Source of the DNA: Oricola thermophila
Lineage (GTDB): Bacteria; Pseudomonadota; Alphaproteobacteria; Rhizobiales; Rhizobiaceae
NCBI RefSeq assembly: GCF_013358405.1
Contig: NZ_CP054836.1
Location: forward strand, 1,860,001 to 1,924,000
Direction: 5' to 3'
DNA length: 64,000 nt
How positions within the stretch are numbered: the first letter of the stretch is position 1; each line of letters opens with the position of its first letter. A program made the position numbers and the translations under genes. The notes under the pieces were generated by a model. That model searched no databases, was not told the DNA's origin, and saw only the letters and a program-made list of their open reading frames with translations. Positions 34,751-45,448 of this stretch are shown piece after piece.

Positions 34751-36430
34751 ATGACCAACGCAAACAGGGAGGCCTGCTCGGAGCAGGACGTGGACGGGCG
34801 CCTCGAATTCCTCGGCATTGACGAAACGAGCCGCGAATACATCCGCAAGGCAAAACCCATCGTCGAACGGGAACTGCCGATAGCCCTCGACCGTTTCTAC
34901 AACAAGGTGCGCAACACGCCGGAAGTCCGGAAGTTCTTCTCCTCGGACGATCACATGAACGGCGCCAAGAACGCGCAGGTCGGACACTGGAGCGCGATCA
35001 CCACCGGCCGGTTCGACCAGGAATACACCCGCCGCGTCCGCACCATCGGCGACACGCATGCGCGGATCGGCCTCGAACCGCGGTGGTACATCGGCGGATA
35101 CAGCCTGATCCTGGAACAGCTCGTCGATGCCGTTCTCAAGGAGTTCTGGCCGGAAGGCCGACTGTTTTCCGGCAGGAAATCCGGTCAGGAGGAAGCGGCG
35201 CGTGTCATTTCCGCCCTCATCAAGGCGGTCATGCTGGACATGGATTTCTCGATCTCGGTCTACATGGACCGCGGCAGGGAAATGCAGCAGAAGATCAGGG
35301 AGGAAGCCGTCCGGACGATGGAAACGACGGTCTCCACCCTCACCAAGGCGGTGGAACGGCTGGCTGAAAAGGATCTCTCCTACCGTATCGAAGAGGACCT
35401 TCCGGAGGGATATGCGGGGCTCAAGGACGATTTCAATCGCGCCCTCGATTCCCTGTCCGAAACGATCGGCAACATCCTGAGATCCGCCGAAACGATCCAG
35501 CTTGGCTCCGACGAGATCAGGTCGGCGGCCGACGACCTGTCGCGGCGCGCCGAGCAGCAGGCGGCGGCAGTCGAGGAAACCGCGGCGGCAGTCGAGGAAA
35601 TCACCGCCACCGTCAAGTCCTCCACCGAACGCGCCGAAACAGCGGGCCAGCTGGTTTCGCGCACCCGCAGGAACGCCGAACAGTCCGGCGACGTGGTGCG
35701 CAAGGCCGTCGAGGCAATGGACCGCATCTCCAAGTCCTCGGAGGACATCTCGCGCATCATCGGCGTGATCGACGAGATCGCCTTCCAGACCAACCTGCTG
35801 GCACTCAATGCCGGCGTGGAAGCAGCGCGCGCCGGCGATGCCGGCAAGGGCTTTGCCGTCGTCGCCCAGGAAGTCCGCGAGCTGGCCCAGCGCTCCGCCG
35901 CCGCGGCCAAGGAGATCAAGCAGCTGATCACCACCTCCGGCGAGGAGGTCAAGAACGGCGTGTCGCTGGTCGACGAGACCGGAAGGGCGCTGGAGACCAT
36001 CGTCACGGAAGTCCAAGAGATCGCCTCCAATGTCGAGGCAATCATCGACTCGGCGCGCGAGCAGACGAGCGGCCTGCAGGAGATCAATACCTCGGTGTAT
36101 TCCGTCGACTCCAGCACGCAGCAGAACGCGGCGATGTCCGAGGAGATGACGGCAAGCAGCCACTCGCTGGGACAGGAGGTGGCCGCGATCAACTCCATGC
36201 TGCGCGAATTCCGCATCGGCATGTCGCAGACACTCAACGCCCCGGCAGCAAGGGAACCGAAGGCGCCGGCGGCGCCGAAGCCCCAGGCGCCCCGCGCCGC
36301 CGCACCGAAACCGGTCACGGAAGACACGCCCGCCCGGCCGCGGCCCTCGCCCGCCCGCGCACTCGGCGGCCAGGTCGCCAAGGCCTTCGGCGCAAGCACG
36401 AACGCCGCCGAGGACTGGGAAGAGTTCTAG
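34751..36430 (+). CDS. Globin-coupled methyl-accepting chemotaxis protein 1 (aerotaxis-type)
   Basis: 559-residue soluble receptor without transmembrane segments. Residues about 15-180 form a protoglobin haem domain; H103 in [16 protein letters not shown] is the predicted proximal haem ligand. A linker with HAMP-like [20 protein letters not shown] follows at about 205-230, then the MCP signalling domain with tip [47 protein letters not shown]. An Ala/Pro/Lys-rich tail ends in DWEEF, matching the xWxxF CheR/CheB-docking pentapeptide. Oxygen (or other gas) sensing for aerotaxis, as in HemAT, is the inferred role. Start at 34751 after GGAGCAAACG. Paralogue of the next gene. Confidence 0.93.
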   Translation: MTNANREACSEQDVDGRLEFLGIDETSREYIRKAKPIVERELPIALDRFYNKVRNTPEVRKFFSSDDHMNGAKNAQVGHWSAITTGRFDQEYTRRVRTIGDTHARIGLEPRWYIGGYSLILEQLVDAVLKEFWPEGRLFSGRKSGQEEAARVISALIKAVMLDMDFSISVYMDRGREMQQKIREEAVRTMETTVSTLTKAVERLAEKDLSYRIEEDLPEGYAGLKDDFNRALDSLSETIGNILRSAETIQLGSDEIRSAADDLSRRAEQQAAAVEETAAAVEEITATVKSSTERAETAGQLVSRTRRNAEQSGDVVRKAVEAMDRISKSSEDISRIIGVIDEIAFQTNLLALNAGVEAARAGDAGKGFAVVAQEVRELAQRSAAAAKEIKQLITTSGEEVKNGVSLVDETGRALETIVTEVQEIASNVEAIIDSAREQTSGLQEINTSVYSVDSSTQQNAAMSEEMTASSHSLGQEVAAINSMLREFRIGMSQTLNAPAAREPKAPAAPKPQAPRAAAPKPVTEDTPARPRPSPARALGGQVAKAFGASTNAAEDWEEF

Positions 36431-36615
36431 ACACCGAAACGCCGCGGCGCATGGTTCACGCCTGCGCCGCGGCAAATGCCCGACCGGCGCAAGGCAAACA
36501 ACGACAGCCCGCGCGCGGCATCGACCGCCCCCGCGTCCCTCACCGAAGCGGTCCGTTTTCCCCTCACGATCCACCTGCGGCAAATCCGGCGTAGGTAAGT
36601 TGCATCTTACATAAT

Positions 36616-36627
36616 TCGTTAACGAAG
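36616..36627. promoter_or_regulatory. Perfect 12-base palindrome upstream of globin receptor 2
   Basis: TTCGTTAACGAA is fully self-complementary and lies in an AT-rich patch of the 418-bp spacer 36431-36848; GTAAG/CTTAC (36596-36600 and 36607-36611) flanks it. TTAACGAA also occurs upstream of the MCP at 23419 (23289-23296). A regulator site is possible. The rest of the spacer shows no gene. Confidence 0.35.
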
Positions 36628-36848
36628 CACACATACCATTCCGGGTGTGCGATGAACGACGCATGCCCTCGGCTCCATGGGGCGCTCGGGAGGAGCATCA
36701 GGCTCCGACAACCAAAAAGACGACCGGCGATGCACATGCATCGCCGCATACCGGCGGCCGCCACGCCTGCCGGAACGGGAGCGCGTGCCAAGACGGTTCG
36801 CGATGAATGGACATCGCGACGGTGCGAGTACAGAAAGGGCTTTTCACG

Positions 36849-38531
36849 ATGACAGCACCCGCTGCAAGGGACGCCATTGCCGATCAGGATATCCCGGTCC
36901 GTCTTTCGTTCCTGGGCATCACCGATACCGACCGCGAAAACCTCCGAAAGACAAGATCCATAGTCGAACGGGAACTGCCGATTGCACTCGATCGTTTCTA
37001 CGAAGTAGTCAGGAACACTCCCGAAACGGCCCGGTTCTTCCGATCCGACGACCACATGAACGGCGCGAAGCAAGCGCAGATCGGGCATTGGGGCGCGATC
37101 TCGACGGGCAGTTTCGACGAGGACTACGTCCAGCGCGTCCGCAGGATCGGCGCCGTCCATGCCCGGATCGGCCTCGAACCGCGCTGGTACATCGGCGGCT
37201 ACGGGCGGATCGTCGAGCAACTGGTTCGCGGCGTGCTGAAGGATCACTGGCCGGCGGGCGGCGGCATGTTCGGCAGGAATAGCGGCCGGAGTTCGGCCGA
37301 TGAAACCGCGGATGTGCTCGTCAGCCTTCTCAAGGCGGTGTTGCTGGACATGGATCTGTCGATCTCCGTCTATCTCGACCACGCGGAGGAAGCCAAGAAG
37401 CAGGCGCAGGAAGCAGCCATCGACTCCGAACGCAAGCGTGTCGTGGACACCTTCGGCGAGGCGATGGAGCACATCGCGGCAAAGGATCTCACCCACCGGA
37501 TCACGGAAAACCTTCCCGACGCCTACACGGCACTCAAGGAAGACTTCAATTCCGCTCTTTCGCAGTTCGGCGAAACGATCGGGAGCATACTGGAATCGGC
37601 GGAGACGATCCGGTCGGGATCGAACGAGATCAAGGCGGCAGCCGACGACCTGTCGCGACGCGCCGAACAGCAGGCGGCGGCAGTCGAGGAAACCGCGGCG
37701 GCAGTCGAGGAGATCACCGCCACCGTCAAGTCCTCCACCGACCGCGCCGAAATCGTCGGCCAACTGGTCTCGCGCACCCGCAAGAACGCAGAACAGTCCG
37801 GCAACGTGGTGCGCAAGGCCGTCGAGGCAATGGACCGCATCTCCAAGTCCTCTGAGGACATCTCCCGCATCATCGGCGTGATCGACGAGATCGCCTTCCA
37901 GACCAACCTGCTGGCGCTCAATGCCGGCGTGGAAGCGGCGCGCGCCGGCGATGCCGGCAAGGGCTTTGCCGTCGTCGCCCAGGAGGTCCGCGAGCTGGCC
38001 CAGCGCTCCGCCGCCGCGGCAAAGGAGATCAAGCAGCTGATCACCACCTCCGGCGAGGAGGTCAGGAACGGCGTATCGCTGGTCGACGAGACCGGAAAGG
38101 CGCTGGACGGCATCGTCTCGGAAGTCAAGGAGATCGCCGACAACGTGGATGCGATCACCGCGTCCGCCCGCGAACAATCCACCGGTCTCCAGGAGATCAA
38201 CACGGCGGTCACCTCGGTCGATGCGAGCACGCAGCAGAACGCGGCGATGTCCGAGGAACTGACGGCGAGCAGCCACTCGCTCGAACACGAAGTGGCCGCC
38301 ATCAATTCCATGCTGCGCGAGTTCCGAACCGGAGCAGCCAGAATAGCGGACGTTCCGGCAGCGACGGAGCGGGAAATGCGGGAAACACCCGAGGCACGGA
38401 ACGCGCCGCAGCCGGTCACGGAAGACACGTCCGCCCGGCCGACGCCCTCGCCCGCCCGTGCACTCGGCGGCAAGATTGCCGAGGCATTCGGCGTCGGAAC
38501 GAATGCCGCCGAGGGCTGGGAGGAATTCTGA
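36849..38531 (+). CDS. Globin-coupled methyl-accepting chemotaxis protein 2
   Basis: 560-residue soluble receptor with the same order as its neighbour: protoglobin domain at about 15-185 with proximal H104 ([19 protein letters not shown]), helical linker, MCP signalling domain, Pro-rich tail and the terminal GWEEF pentapeptide for CheR/CheB docking. The signalling halves of the two genes are almost identical, while the globin domains and tails have clearly diverged, which suggests recent duplication or gene conversion of the output half and separate tuning of the sensing half. ATG 36849 is used. A strong terminator follows. Likely role: gas or redox-guided behaviour. Confidence 0.93.
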   Translation: MTAPAARDAIADQDIPVRLSFLGITDTDRENLRKTRSIVERELPIALDRFYEVVRNTPETARFFRSDDHMNGAKQAQIGHWGAISTGSFDEDYVQRVRRIGAVHARIGLEPRWYIGGYGRIVEQLVRGVLKDHWPAGGGMFGRNSGRSSADETADVLVSLLKAVLLDMDLSISVYLDHAEEAKKQAQEAAIDSERKRVVDTFGEAMEHIAAKDLTHRITENLPDAYTALKEDFNSALSQFGETIGSILESAETIRSGSNEIKAAADDLSRRAEQQAAAVEETAAAVEEITATVKSSTDRAEIVGQLVSRTRKNAEQSGNVVRKAVEAMDRISKSSEDISRIIGVIDEIAFQTNLLALNAGVEAARAGDAGKGFAVVAQEVRELAQRSAAAAKEIKQLITTSGEEVRNGVSLVDETGKALDGIVSEVKEIADNVDAITASAREQSTGLQEINTAVTSVDASTQQNAAMSEELTASSHSLEHEVAAINSMLREFRTGAARIADVPAATEREMRETPEARNAPQPVTEDTSARPTPSPARALGGKIAEAFGVGTNAAEGWEEF

Positions 38532-38565
38532 GCCGCAGGAAGAACGACAGCCGAAGAGAGGAAGC

Positions 38566-38595
38566 GCCCCCGCCAGAGCGGGGGCTTTCCCTTTT
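38566..38595 (+). terminator. Strong rho-independent terminator after globin receptor 2
   Basis: GCCCCCGC (38566-38573) and GCGGGGGC (38578-38585) form a perfect 8-bp stem around CAGA, followed by TTTCCCTTTT. Confidence 0.85.
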
Positions 38596-38691
38596 CGGGT
38601 GCCGACCTTGCAGCCCGCCTGCCGCGCGCGGGATCGCCACCGCGTCTCATGGAAACGCGGGCGCTCGAGCACAGACATGCGCCGGACACCC

Positions 38692-39492
38692 TCACGACGT
38701 GTTCCAGGCGTCGAGTGCCAGTGCGTGGCATTCCTTGAGCACCTCCCCGATTTCGGTCCTTGGTCGCCTTCGCCAGCCCGGAGGCAGACCGGGGCGGAAG
38801 GGGCGGAAGCGCCACGGCGTCGGTCTCCGCACGGTATCCGGCGTCACGCCGTCGATTTTGCCCGCGTCCGCCGCCTGGATGCACCCGATGGCCCGCTCGA
38901 AACGGGCCTTCCAGCGAGCGAGGCGGGCGGCCTGTCCGTCGAGATCGTCCAGCGCAAGGGCCAGTGCCCGGATGCGGCGCGACAGTCCGCGAGCATCCAC
39001 CAGCTCGTCGGGATCGCGGTCCGGGCCGGGCCAGTCGCCGCCGTCCTCGTCGTATTCCACGAATACGTGGCCAAACGGGCCTTCCAGCCCGGTCACGTCG
39101 AACAGGAAGGGCGTGTAGCGCTTCCACGGGTCGAAGAGTTGGAAGCACGGGCGGTCGCGGTAGAGGTCGAGCAATTCCGCGTCGGACGGTGCTGCGTCCG
39201 GCTCCCTGTCCGGAGCGGTGCCCGTACGCCCCCCATCGCTGCCGTTCGGCAGCCCGCGGCGTTCCGGGCCGAGCGTCACGTCCCGTTCCAGCTTGCAGGC
39301 GGCCATGACGATCAGTCGCCGGGCGGCGAACTCGGCGGGGCGCAGGACCGACAGGATGCAGGCGCGAAGCCCGCGCGGCAGGAAGACGAGCGAGCGTCCG
39401 GTCCTGATCCCCGCCAAGAGGAACAGCCGCGCGACGATCCGCAAGAGATCGTCCAGGTTGCGCTCCACCGCCCGTTTCCAGTCGAAATCCAT
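38692..39492 (-). CDS. Conserved-looking hypothetical protein with one N-terminal hydrophobic segment
   Basis: 266 residues from ATG 39492, which has an excellent GGAGAGGGTC site. A hydrophobic stretch at about 16-28 (LLRIVARLFLLAGI) and a second weaker one near 40-50 could associate with membrane. The centre has the readable block CFQLFDPWKRYTPFLFDVTGLEGPFGHVFVEYDEDGGDWPGPD with many aromatic and acidic residues, and the C-terminus is rich in Arg and Pro. I do not recognise a family and give no function. It is isolated: a terminator on one side and dtd 171 bp away on the other. Confidence 0.6.
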   Translation of the reverse strand: MDFDWKRAVERNLDDLLRIVARLFLLAGIRTGRSLVFLPRGLRACILSVLRPAEFAARRLIVMAACKLERDVTLGPERRGLPNGSDGGRTGTAPDREPDAAPSDAELLDLYRDRPCFQLFDPWKRYTPFLFDVTGLEGPFGHVFVEYDEDGGDWPGPDRDPDELVDARGLSRRIRALALALDDLDGQAARLARWKARFERAIGCIQAADAGKIDGVTPDTVRRPTPWRFRPFRPGLPPGWRRRPRTEIGEVLKECHALALDAWNTS

Positions 39493-39663
39493 GACCCTCT
39501 CCGTCGTCACGGAAAGAAGGGTACGGGAGGGCCGGATGCGGTGGACAAGTTTTCGCGGAAATGCCGGAATTCCGGGCAAGAGGGGCGCGATTCATCCAAC
39601 GGGGGCAAGACAGGCCGCAGGTATCGCGCGGGCGTCACCGAAGCGGGCGCACGGCCCCGGCGA

Positions 39664-40107
39664 TCAGCGCGCCTCGCTGTCGAGCCAGATCGTCACCGGC
39701 CCGTCATTGACCAGCTCGACCTTCATGTCCGCGCCGAAGATGCCGTTGGCAACGGCGACGCCATGTGCCCTCACCTGCTCCGAGAAATGCTCGTAGAGCC
39801 GCTTTCCCTCTTCCGGTGCGGCGGCGGTCGAGAAGCCGGGTCGGTTGCCCTTCGTCTCGGCGGCCAGCGTGAACTGGCTGACGACCAGCGCCGCGCCGCC
39901 CGTATCGAGAAGCGACCGGTTCATGCGGCCCTCCGTGTCGGGGAAGATGCGCAGATTGACGACCTTGCGCGCCAGCCATTCCGACTGGGCCTCTGCATCG
40001 CCCCGCATGGCGCAGACGAGGACCAGCAGGCCCTCGCCGATCTCCCCGGCCACCTCGCCATCGACCGTGACGCTGGCCCGCGAAACGCGTTGAACGAGCG
40101 CGCGCAT
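39664..40107 (-). CDS. dtd: D-aminoacyl-tRNA deacylase
   Basis: 147-residue cytoplasmic enzyme that removes D-amino acids (and glycine) from mischarged tRNA. The full DTD motifs are present: [18 protein letters not shown] at the N-terminus, the catalytic SQFTLAA (residues 77-83) and the cross-subunit [11 protein letters not shown] near the C-terminus (usually NxGPVT). Length matches the family (145-150). Its ATG lies only 10 bp after the stop of the CoxL-like gene on the same strand, so it is probably co-transcribed with it, an unexpected pairing. Confidence 0.95.
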   Translation of the reverse strand: MRALVQRVSRASVTVDGEVAGEIGEGLLVLVCAMRGDAEAQSEWLARKVVNLRIFPDTEGRMNRSLLDTGGAALVVSQFTLAAETKGNRPGFSTAAAPEEGKRLYEHFSEQVRAHGVAVANGIFGADMKVELVNDGPVTIWLDSEAR

Positions 40108-40117
40108 GAACTTTCCC

Positions 40118-42424
40118 CTAGCCGTTCAGCGCTTCCCAGACCTTCTGCGGCGTCGCCGGCATGTCGATGTGGCCGACGCCCCTTGCGCGCCACAGCGCGT
40201 CGGTGACGGCATTCATGACCGCCGGCGTCGCGCCGATGGTTGCCGCCTCGCCGGCGCCCTTTATGCCCAGCGCGTTGGTTGTCGAGGGCACGTTCCGCGT
40301 CTCGAACTCGAAGAACGGGAAATAATCGGCGCGCGGCATGTTGTAGTCCATGAAGGTGGCGGTGAGAAGCTGGCCGGACTCGTCATAGACGGCGTTCTCG
40401 TAGAGCGCCTGGCCGATACCCTGCACCACGCCGCCATGCACCTGGCCGCCCAGCAGCAGCGGATTCACCGTCATGCCGTAGTCGTCCACGATGGAATAGC
40501 GCACCACCTCGGTGACGCCGGTCAGGGGATCGATCTCGACCTCGCAGATATGGCAGCCATTGGGATAGGTCGCCTCGTTCTGGGTGAACTCGCCCATCGC
40601 CTTCAGCTCGGCCGCGTCGGGCGCGTTCCTGGCAATGTCGGCAAAGGAGATCTTGCGGTCCGTTCCGGCGACCACCGCCTCGCCGTCGACAAGCTCGATG
40701 TCGTCGGCGGAAGCCTCCAGCTCGTCGGCGGCCAGTTTCCTGATCTTCTTCGCCAGTTCCTCGCCGGCATAGAAGGCCGAGACGCCGCCCAGCGGGATGG
40801 AGCGCGAACCGCCGGTGCCGCCGCCCGTCGGAATGCGGTCGGAATCGCCCTGGATGACGGTGACCTTGTCGATGTCGAGACCGAGCGTCTCGGCCACGAA
40901 CTGGGCATAGGCCGTGGCATGGCCCTGCCCGTTGGACTGGGTGCCGATATCCATGGTGACGGTGCCGTCTTCGAGAAGCTGCACGTAAGCCGGCTCGGAA
41001 CCGGCAAAGGCGCAGGCCTCGATATAGTAGGACATGCCGATGCCGCGGATCTTTCCCCTTGCCTTCGATTCCTCGAGCCGCTTCTCGAAACCGGCCCAGT
41101 CGGCCTTCTCCATGGCGCGCTCCATGCAGGCCTCGAACTCGCCGACATCGTAGGTGCGGCCGCCCTGGGTGGTGTAGGGCATCTGCTCCGGGCGGATGAA
41201 GTTGCGGCGGCGTATCTCCTCGCGCGGAAGGCCGAGATCGCGCGCGCAGGCATCCACCAGCTTCTCGATCAGGAAAGCCGCCTCGGGCCGGCCCGCGCCG
41301 CGATAGGCATCGACCGGCGCCGTGTTGGTAAAGACGCCGGTGAGATGGAAGTCGAGCACCGGAATGTCGTAGACGCCCGTCGCCATGGCCGCGCCGAACC
41401 ACGGAATGGCGACGCCGAACTGGTGGGTATAGGCGCCCATGTCGGCAACCAGCCGGATGCGCAGGGCGAGGAACCGCCCCTCCCCGTCCATCGCCATCTC
41501 GGCATGAACGGTGTTGTCGCGTCCATGGGCATCGACAAGGAAGTGCTCGGTGCGGTCGCCGACCCAGCGAACCGGGCGGCCGAGGCGCTTCGCCGCCTCG
41601 AGCACGAGCGGATATTCGCGATAGACGAAGCTCTTCGGCCCGAAGCCGCCGCCGACATCCGGCGTGATGACATGCAGGTCGATCCCGCCGCCGAAGACGC
41701 CGTCGCGGATGATGTCGCGCTGGCCGTGCACGCCCTGCGAGCCGCAGGTGAGCGTGAAGCGGTTGGCCTCGGCATCATATTCGCCGATTGCCGCACGCGT
41801 CTCCATGTAGTTGGCGACGAGCCGGTTCTGGATGAAGTCGATCTTCGTCACGTGGGCCGCCGAGGCGAAAACCTCCTCCGCCTTTTCGGCGTCGCCGTGG
41901 GTGTTGACGAAGGCGACGTTGGAGCCGGCCTCGGGCCAGACCAGCGGCGCGCCCTCTTCAAGCGCGGCGGTCATGGAGGTGACGGCATCCTCGGAATCGT
42001 AGTCGATCCCGATCAGCTCGGCCGCGTCACGCGCCTGGTCCAGCGTCTCGGCCACCACGAACGCGACGGCATCGCCGACATGGCGCACACGGTCCTTCGC
42101 CAGGACGGGAATCGGCCGGTAGGGTGCCTTCTTCCCGTCGGGGCCCGGCCGCATGCCCATGGCGGTCAGGGTTCCGAGATGGGAAATGTCCTCGGCCGTC
42201 AGGACCAGATGGACGCCGGGGGCGGCCCTCGCCTCGTCGAGCGAGCCGATCCGGAACGTTCCGTTGGCCACGGGCGAGCGGACGACAAAGCCTTCCAGCA
42301 TGCCCGGCTTGCGGATGTCGGAGGTGTAGCAGCCCTTGCCGCGCAGGAAGGCATCATCCTCCTTGCGGCGGAGCGAGGCCCCGACAAGCGACTTTGCACC
42401 GAATTTGGGGGGAGCGACATTCAT
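40118..42424 (-). CDS. Xanthine dehydrogenase/CO dehydrogenase-family molybdopterin-binding subunit (CoxL form II-like)
   Basis: 768-residue large subunit of a molybdenum hydroxylase. The N-terminal Ald_Xan_dh_C domain ([23 protein letters not shown]) is followed by two Mo-cofactor domains. Visible: [10 protein letters not shown], the active-site loop [10 protein letters not shown] (about residue 376; form I CO dehydrogenases have AYRCSFR, so this is the form II/unknown-substrate type), TGGSRS, and the catalytic glutamate in [11 protein letters not shown] (about 726). ATG 42424 is used (AAGGG upstream); 42451 is an alternative. The partner FAD (CoxM) and 2Fe-2S (CoxS) genes are not adjacent, which is unusual. 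dtd follows after 10 bp. Substrate unknown; oxidation of an aldehyde or N-heterocycle is likelier than CO. Confidence 0.88.
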   Translation of the reverse strand: MNVAPPKFGAKSLVGASLRRKEDDAFLRGKGCYTSDIRKPGMLEGFVVRSPVANGTFRIGSLDEARAAPGVHLVLTAEDISHLGTLTAMGMRPGPDGKKAPYRPIPVLAKDRVRHVGDAVAFVVAETLDQARDAAELIGIDYDSEDAVTSMTAALEEGAPLVWPEAGSNVAFVNTHGDAEKAEEVFASAAHVTKIDFIQNRLVANYMETRAAIGEYDAEANRFTLTCGSQGVHGQRDIIRDGVFGGGIDLHVITPDVGGGFGPKSFVYREYPLVLEAAKRLGRPVRWVGDRTEHFLVDAHGRDNTVHAEMAMDGEGRFLALRIRLVADMGAYTHQFGVAIPWFGAAMATGVYDIPVLDFHLTGVFTNTAPVDAYRGAGRPEAAFLIEKLVDACARDLGLPREEIRRRNFIRPEQMPYTTQGGRTYDVGEFEACMERAMEKADWAGFEKRLEESKARGKIRGIGMSYYIEACAFAGSEPAYVQLLEDGTVTMDIGTQSNGQGHATAYAQFVAETLGLDIDKVTVIQGDSDRIPTGGGTGGSRSIPLGGVSAFYAGEELAKKIRKLAADELEASADDIELVDGEAVVAGTDRKISFADIARNAPDAAELKAMGEFTQNEATYPNGCHICEVEIDPLTGVTEVVRYSIVDDYGMTVNPLLLGGQVHGGVVQGIGQALYENAVYDESGQLLTATFMDYNMPRADYFPFFEFETRNVPSTTNALGIKGAGEAATIGATPAVMNAVTDALWRARGVGHIDMPATPQKVWEALNG

Positions 42425-42599
42425 CTTGATTTCAATCCCTTGATCCGCCATGTCGGTTGTTGTGCGGTTGCGAAACCGGTCGGCTTCGTCTCCGCGAACA
42501 TATTGCATGCGGCCCCAATGTCGAGCGTCAAGGTCGCCATGCGTGCAATTTACGTCCCCCGGCGCCCGGGGATGCCCAGCCGAAAAGCAGGAAAGAGCC

Positions 42600-45245
42600 A
42601 TGCGTACCGAAACCGGAACCGTCATTCGCCTCGAAGACTACCGGCCGAGCGATTACCTGATCGACACGACCGATCTCGCCTTCACGCTCGAGCCCGAAGC
42701 GACGACGGTACGCGCGAAGCTCTCGGTGCGCCGCCGCGCGGGCGTCGCCCCGGACACGCCGCTGGTGCTCGACGGCGACGAGCTGACGCTTGCCGGCCTC
42801 AAGGTAAACGGTGAAACGCCGGCGGAGAACGGCTACACCGCCTCTCCCGACCGGCTCGTCATCGGCGACGTGCCGGCCGACGAGACCTTCACCGTGGAGA
42901 TCGAGACGCGGCTGAACCCGTCCGCCAACAAGCAGTTGATGGGGCTCTACCGCTCGAACGGCACCTATTGCACCCAGTGCGAGGCGGAAGGGTTCCGCCG
43001 CATCACCTACTTCCTCGACCGTCCGGACGTGCTGTCGGTCTACACGGTGCGCATCGAGGCACGCACCGAGGACGCGCCGCTGCTGCTCTCCAACGGCAAC
43101 CGGACCGAATCCGGCAGGCTGGAAAACGGCTGGCACTATGCCGTGTGGCACGACCCCTTCCCCAAGCCGTCCTACCTGTTCGCGCTGGTTGCCGGCAATC
43201 TCGGCGTGGTGCGCGACACGTTCACCACGATGAGCGGCCGCGAGGTGGCGCTGGAGATCTATGTCGAGCACGGCAAGGAGCCGCGCGCGGCCTACGCGAT
43301 GGACGCGCTGAAGCGCTCGATGAAATGGGACGAGGAGACGTTCGGCCGCGAATACGACCTCGACATCTTCATGATCGTCGCCGTGTCGGACTTCAACATG
43401 GGGGCCATGGAGAACAAGGGCCTCAACATCTTCAACGACAAGTACGTGCTGGCCGACGAGCGGACAGCGACCGATGCCGACTACGCCAATATCGAGGCGA
43501 TCATCGCGCACGAGTATTTCCACAACTGGACAGGCAACAGAATCACTTGCCGCGACTGGTTCCAGCTGTGCCTGAAGGAAGGGCTGACGGTTTTCCGCGA
43601 CCACGAGTTCTCCGCCGACATGCGTTCGCGCACCGTCAAGCGCATCGCCGAGGTGAAGCTGCTGAAGGCCCACCAGTTCCCCGAGGACGCAGGACCGCTG
43701 GCCCACCCGGTGCGGCCGCGGCGCTATTCCGAGATCAACAACTTCTACACAGCCACCGTCTACGAAAAGGGATCGGAGGTCGTGCGCATGATCCGCACGA
43801 TCCTCGGCGAGGACGGGTTCCGCAAGGGCCTCGATCTCTATTTCGAGCGGCACGACGGCGAGGCCGCGACGATCGAGCAGTTCATCAAGGCCTTCGAGGA
43901 CGCGACCGGCGCGGATCTCGCGCAATTCGCGCTGTGGTACGACCAGCCCGGCACGCCGAACCTGACCGTCTCCTCGCACCACGACGCCGGCCCGAAGCGC
44001 TTCACGATGACCATCGAGCAGCGGCTGACGCCGCCGATCGAGGGCGCGCCGCACGCGCCGATGCACATCCCCGTGAAATTCGGACTGGTCTCGGCCGGTT
44101 CCGGCGACATGGAATGGACGGCGGTCTCCGGCGCCGAGGTGACGGGCGACGTCATCCACCTGCGCGAGCCGAAGCACACCGTCGTCTTCGAGGGGATCAA
44201 CGAACGCCCCGTCGCCTCGCTGCTGCGCGGCTTCTCCGCGCCGGTGACGCTGTTCCCCGAGGCGGAGGACGCCGACCTTGCCTTCCTCGCCCGCAACGAT
44301 CCGGACGAATACGGCCGCTGGCAGGCCCTGTCGACGCTGGTGACGCGGCAGATGAAGCAGGCCGCCGCCCGGTCCGCGGACGAGCGCGGCGAGGTCTTCG
44401 ACGAGGAAACCTGCGCGATCTTCATGGACATCGCCGCCGACGATTCCTACGAGCACGCATACCGGGCACTGTGCCTGACGATGCCGGGTGAGAACGACAT
44501 CGCGCGCGAGATCGGCAACGATATCGACCCCGACACCATCCACGCGGTACACCGCGCCGCCTCGCGACAGCTCGGACGGTTCGGCGAGCGCATCTTCGCA
44601 CGGCTGTTCCACGGGCTGGAGCCCGCCGGTTCCTACTCGCCCGACGCGGCAAGCGCCGGCCGCCGCGCCCTTCGCAACATCGCTCTGTCCTATCTCTGCC
44701 ACGGCAGCCAGGACACCGCCCTCGCCGCGAAGGCCTTCGCGCAGGCCGACAACATGACCGACCGGGCGCACGCGCTCACCCTGCTGGTCCATCTCTCGCC
44801 GCGCACCGACGAGACAATCGACGCGCTGAAGGCGTTCCAGGACGAGTTCCGCAACGAGCCGATCGTCATGGACAAGTGGTTCACGATCCAGGCGACCGCG
44901 CCGGGCGCCGAAACCCTCGAGACCGTCAAGGCGCTGACCGGCCAGACCGGGTTCTCCTGGGACAACCCGAACCGGGTGCGGGCGCTGATCGGCGCCTTCT
45001 CGGCCGGCAACCCGACCGGCTTCAACCGGCCGGACGGCGAAGGCTACCAGTTCCTGTGCCAGGCGATCGGGCGGCTGGACGGCGCCAACCCGCAGGTGGC
45101 CGCGCGACTGATGACGGCGATGCGGTCGTGGAAGAATCTGGAACCGGGCCGCCGCGAAATGGCGCGCAAGGCGATGGAAGGGCTTTCCGCGCGGCCGCGG
45201 CTCTCGCGCGACGTGCGCGACATCCTCGACCGGACGCTGGCATGA
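42600..45245 (+). CDS. pepN: Aminopeptidase N
   Basis: 881-residue cytoplasmic M1 zinc metallopeptidase that removes N-terminal residues from peptides. The substrate-binding GAMEN is at 268-272, and the zinc site HEYFH at 304-308 with Glu327 in KEGLTVFRD gives HExxH-x18-E exactly. The C-terminal DUF3458 Ig-like and superhelical ARM domains fill 440-881. Length equals the E. coli-type PepN. ATG 42600 follows CAGGAAAGAGCC. Divergent from the CoxL-like gene. Complete. Confidence 0.96.
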   Translation: MRTETGTVIRLEDYRPSDYLIDTTDLAFTLEPEATTVRAKLSVRRRAGVAPDTPLVLDGDELTLAGLKVNGETPAENGYTASPDRLVIGDVPADETFTVEIETRLNPSANKQLMGLYRSNGTYCTQCEAEGFRRITYFLDRPDVLSVYTVRIEARTEDAPLLLSNGNRTESGRLENGWHYAVWHDPFPKPSYLFALVAGNLGVVRDTFTTMSGREVALEIYVEHGKEPRAAYAMDALKRSMKWDEETFGREYDLDIFMIVAVSDFNMGAMENKGLNIFNDKYVLADERTATDADYANIEAIIAHEYFHNWTGNRITCRDWFQLCLKEGLTVFRDHEFSADMRSRTVKRIAEVKLLKAHQFPEDAGPLAHPVRPRRYSEINNFYTATVYEKGSEVVRMIRTILGEDGFRKGLDLYFERHDGEAATIEQFIKAFEDATGADLAQFALWYDQPGTPNLTVSSHHDAGPKRFTMTIEQRLTPPIEGAPHAPMHIPVKFGLVSAGSGDMEWTAVSGAEVTGDVIHLREPKHTVVFEGINERPVASLLRGFSAPVTLFPEAEDADLAFLARNDPDEYGRWQALSTLVTRQMKQAAARSADERGEVFDEETCAIFMDIAADDSYEHAYRALCLTMPGENDIAREIGNDIDPDTIHAVHRAASRQLGRFGERIFARLFHGLEPAGSYSPDAASAGRRALRNIALSYLCHGSQDTALAAKAFAQADNMTDRAHALTLLVHLSPRTDETIDALKAFQDEFRNEPIVMDKWFTIQATAPGAETLETVKALTGQTGFSWDNPNRVRALIGAFSAGNPTGFNRPDGEGYQFLCQAIGRLDGANPQVAARLMTAMRSWKNLEPGRREMARKAMEGLSARPRLSRDVRDILDRTLA

Positions 45246-45253
45246 CCCCTCCC

Positions 45254-45273
45254 CGGCCCGCAAAACCGGGCCG
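45254..45273 (+). terminator. Hairpin after pepN
   Basis: CGGCCCG (45254-45260) and CGGGCCG (45267-45273) form a perfect 7-bp stem around CAAAAC, 8 bp after the stop. No T-run follows. Confidence 0.45.
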
Positions 45274-45316
45274 TGGATGCCGTAATGGAAAATTTACCGG
45301 CGCGCGGGGTGGACAG

Positions 45317-45352
45317 CCCGAATCAGTTTTGATTCATTATGGGTGATTCGGG
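45317..45352. promoter_or_regulatory. Nested inverted repeats upstream of the PleC-like kinase
   Basis: CCCGAATCA (45317-45325) pairs perfectly with TGATTCGGG (45344-45352). Its inner GAATCA can instead pair with a nearer TGATTC (45330-45335) around GTTT. The three copies of GAATCA/TGATTC allow two exclusive hairpins or act as binding half-sites. It lies about 100 bp before the kinase start in a 203-bp spacer. Confidence 0.45.
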
Positions 45353-45448
45353 AGTGCGGTAGCCGGATCATGTTTCTTAATATTCGGTTTCAAGAAGGCC
45401 CTTCCAGGAGGGCCGGAGCGGACGCCGCGTGCGCCGGGGGAATGGATT

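Noticed and set aside
40106..42814. 902-codon open frame on the plus strand opposite the CoxL-like gene
   Set aside because: It is the mirror of a high-GC gene with strong third-position bias; the product is Arg/His/Gly-rich with no domain, and the minus-strand reading has full molybdoenzyme motifs.
42528..45263. 911-codon open frame opposite pepN
   Set aside because: Antisense shadow; the plus strand carries intact GAMEN and HExxH motifs.
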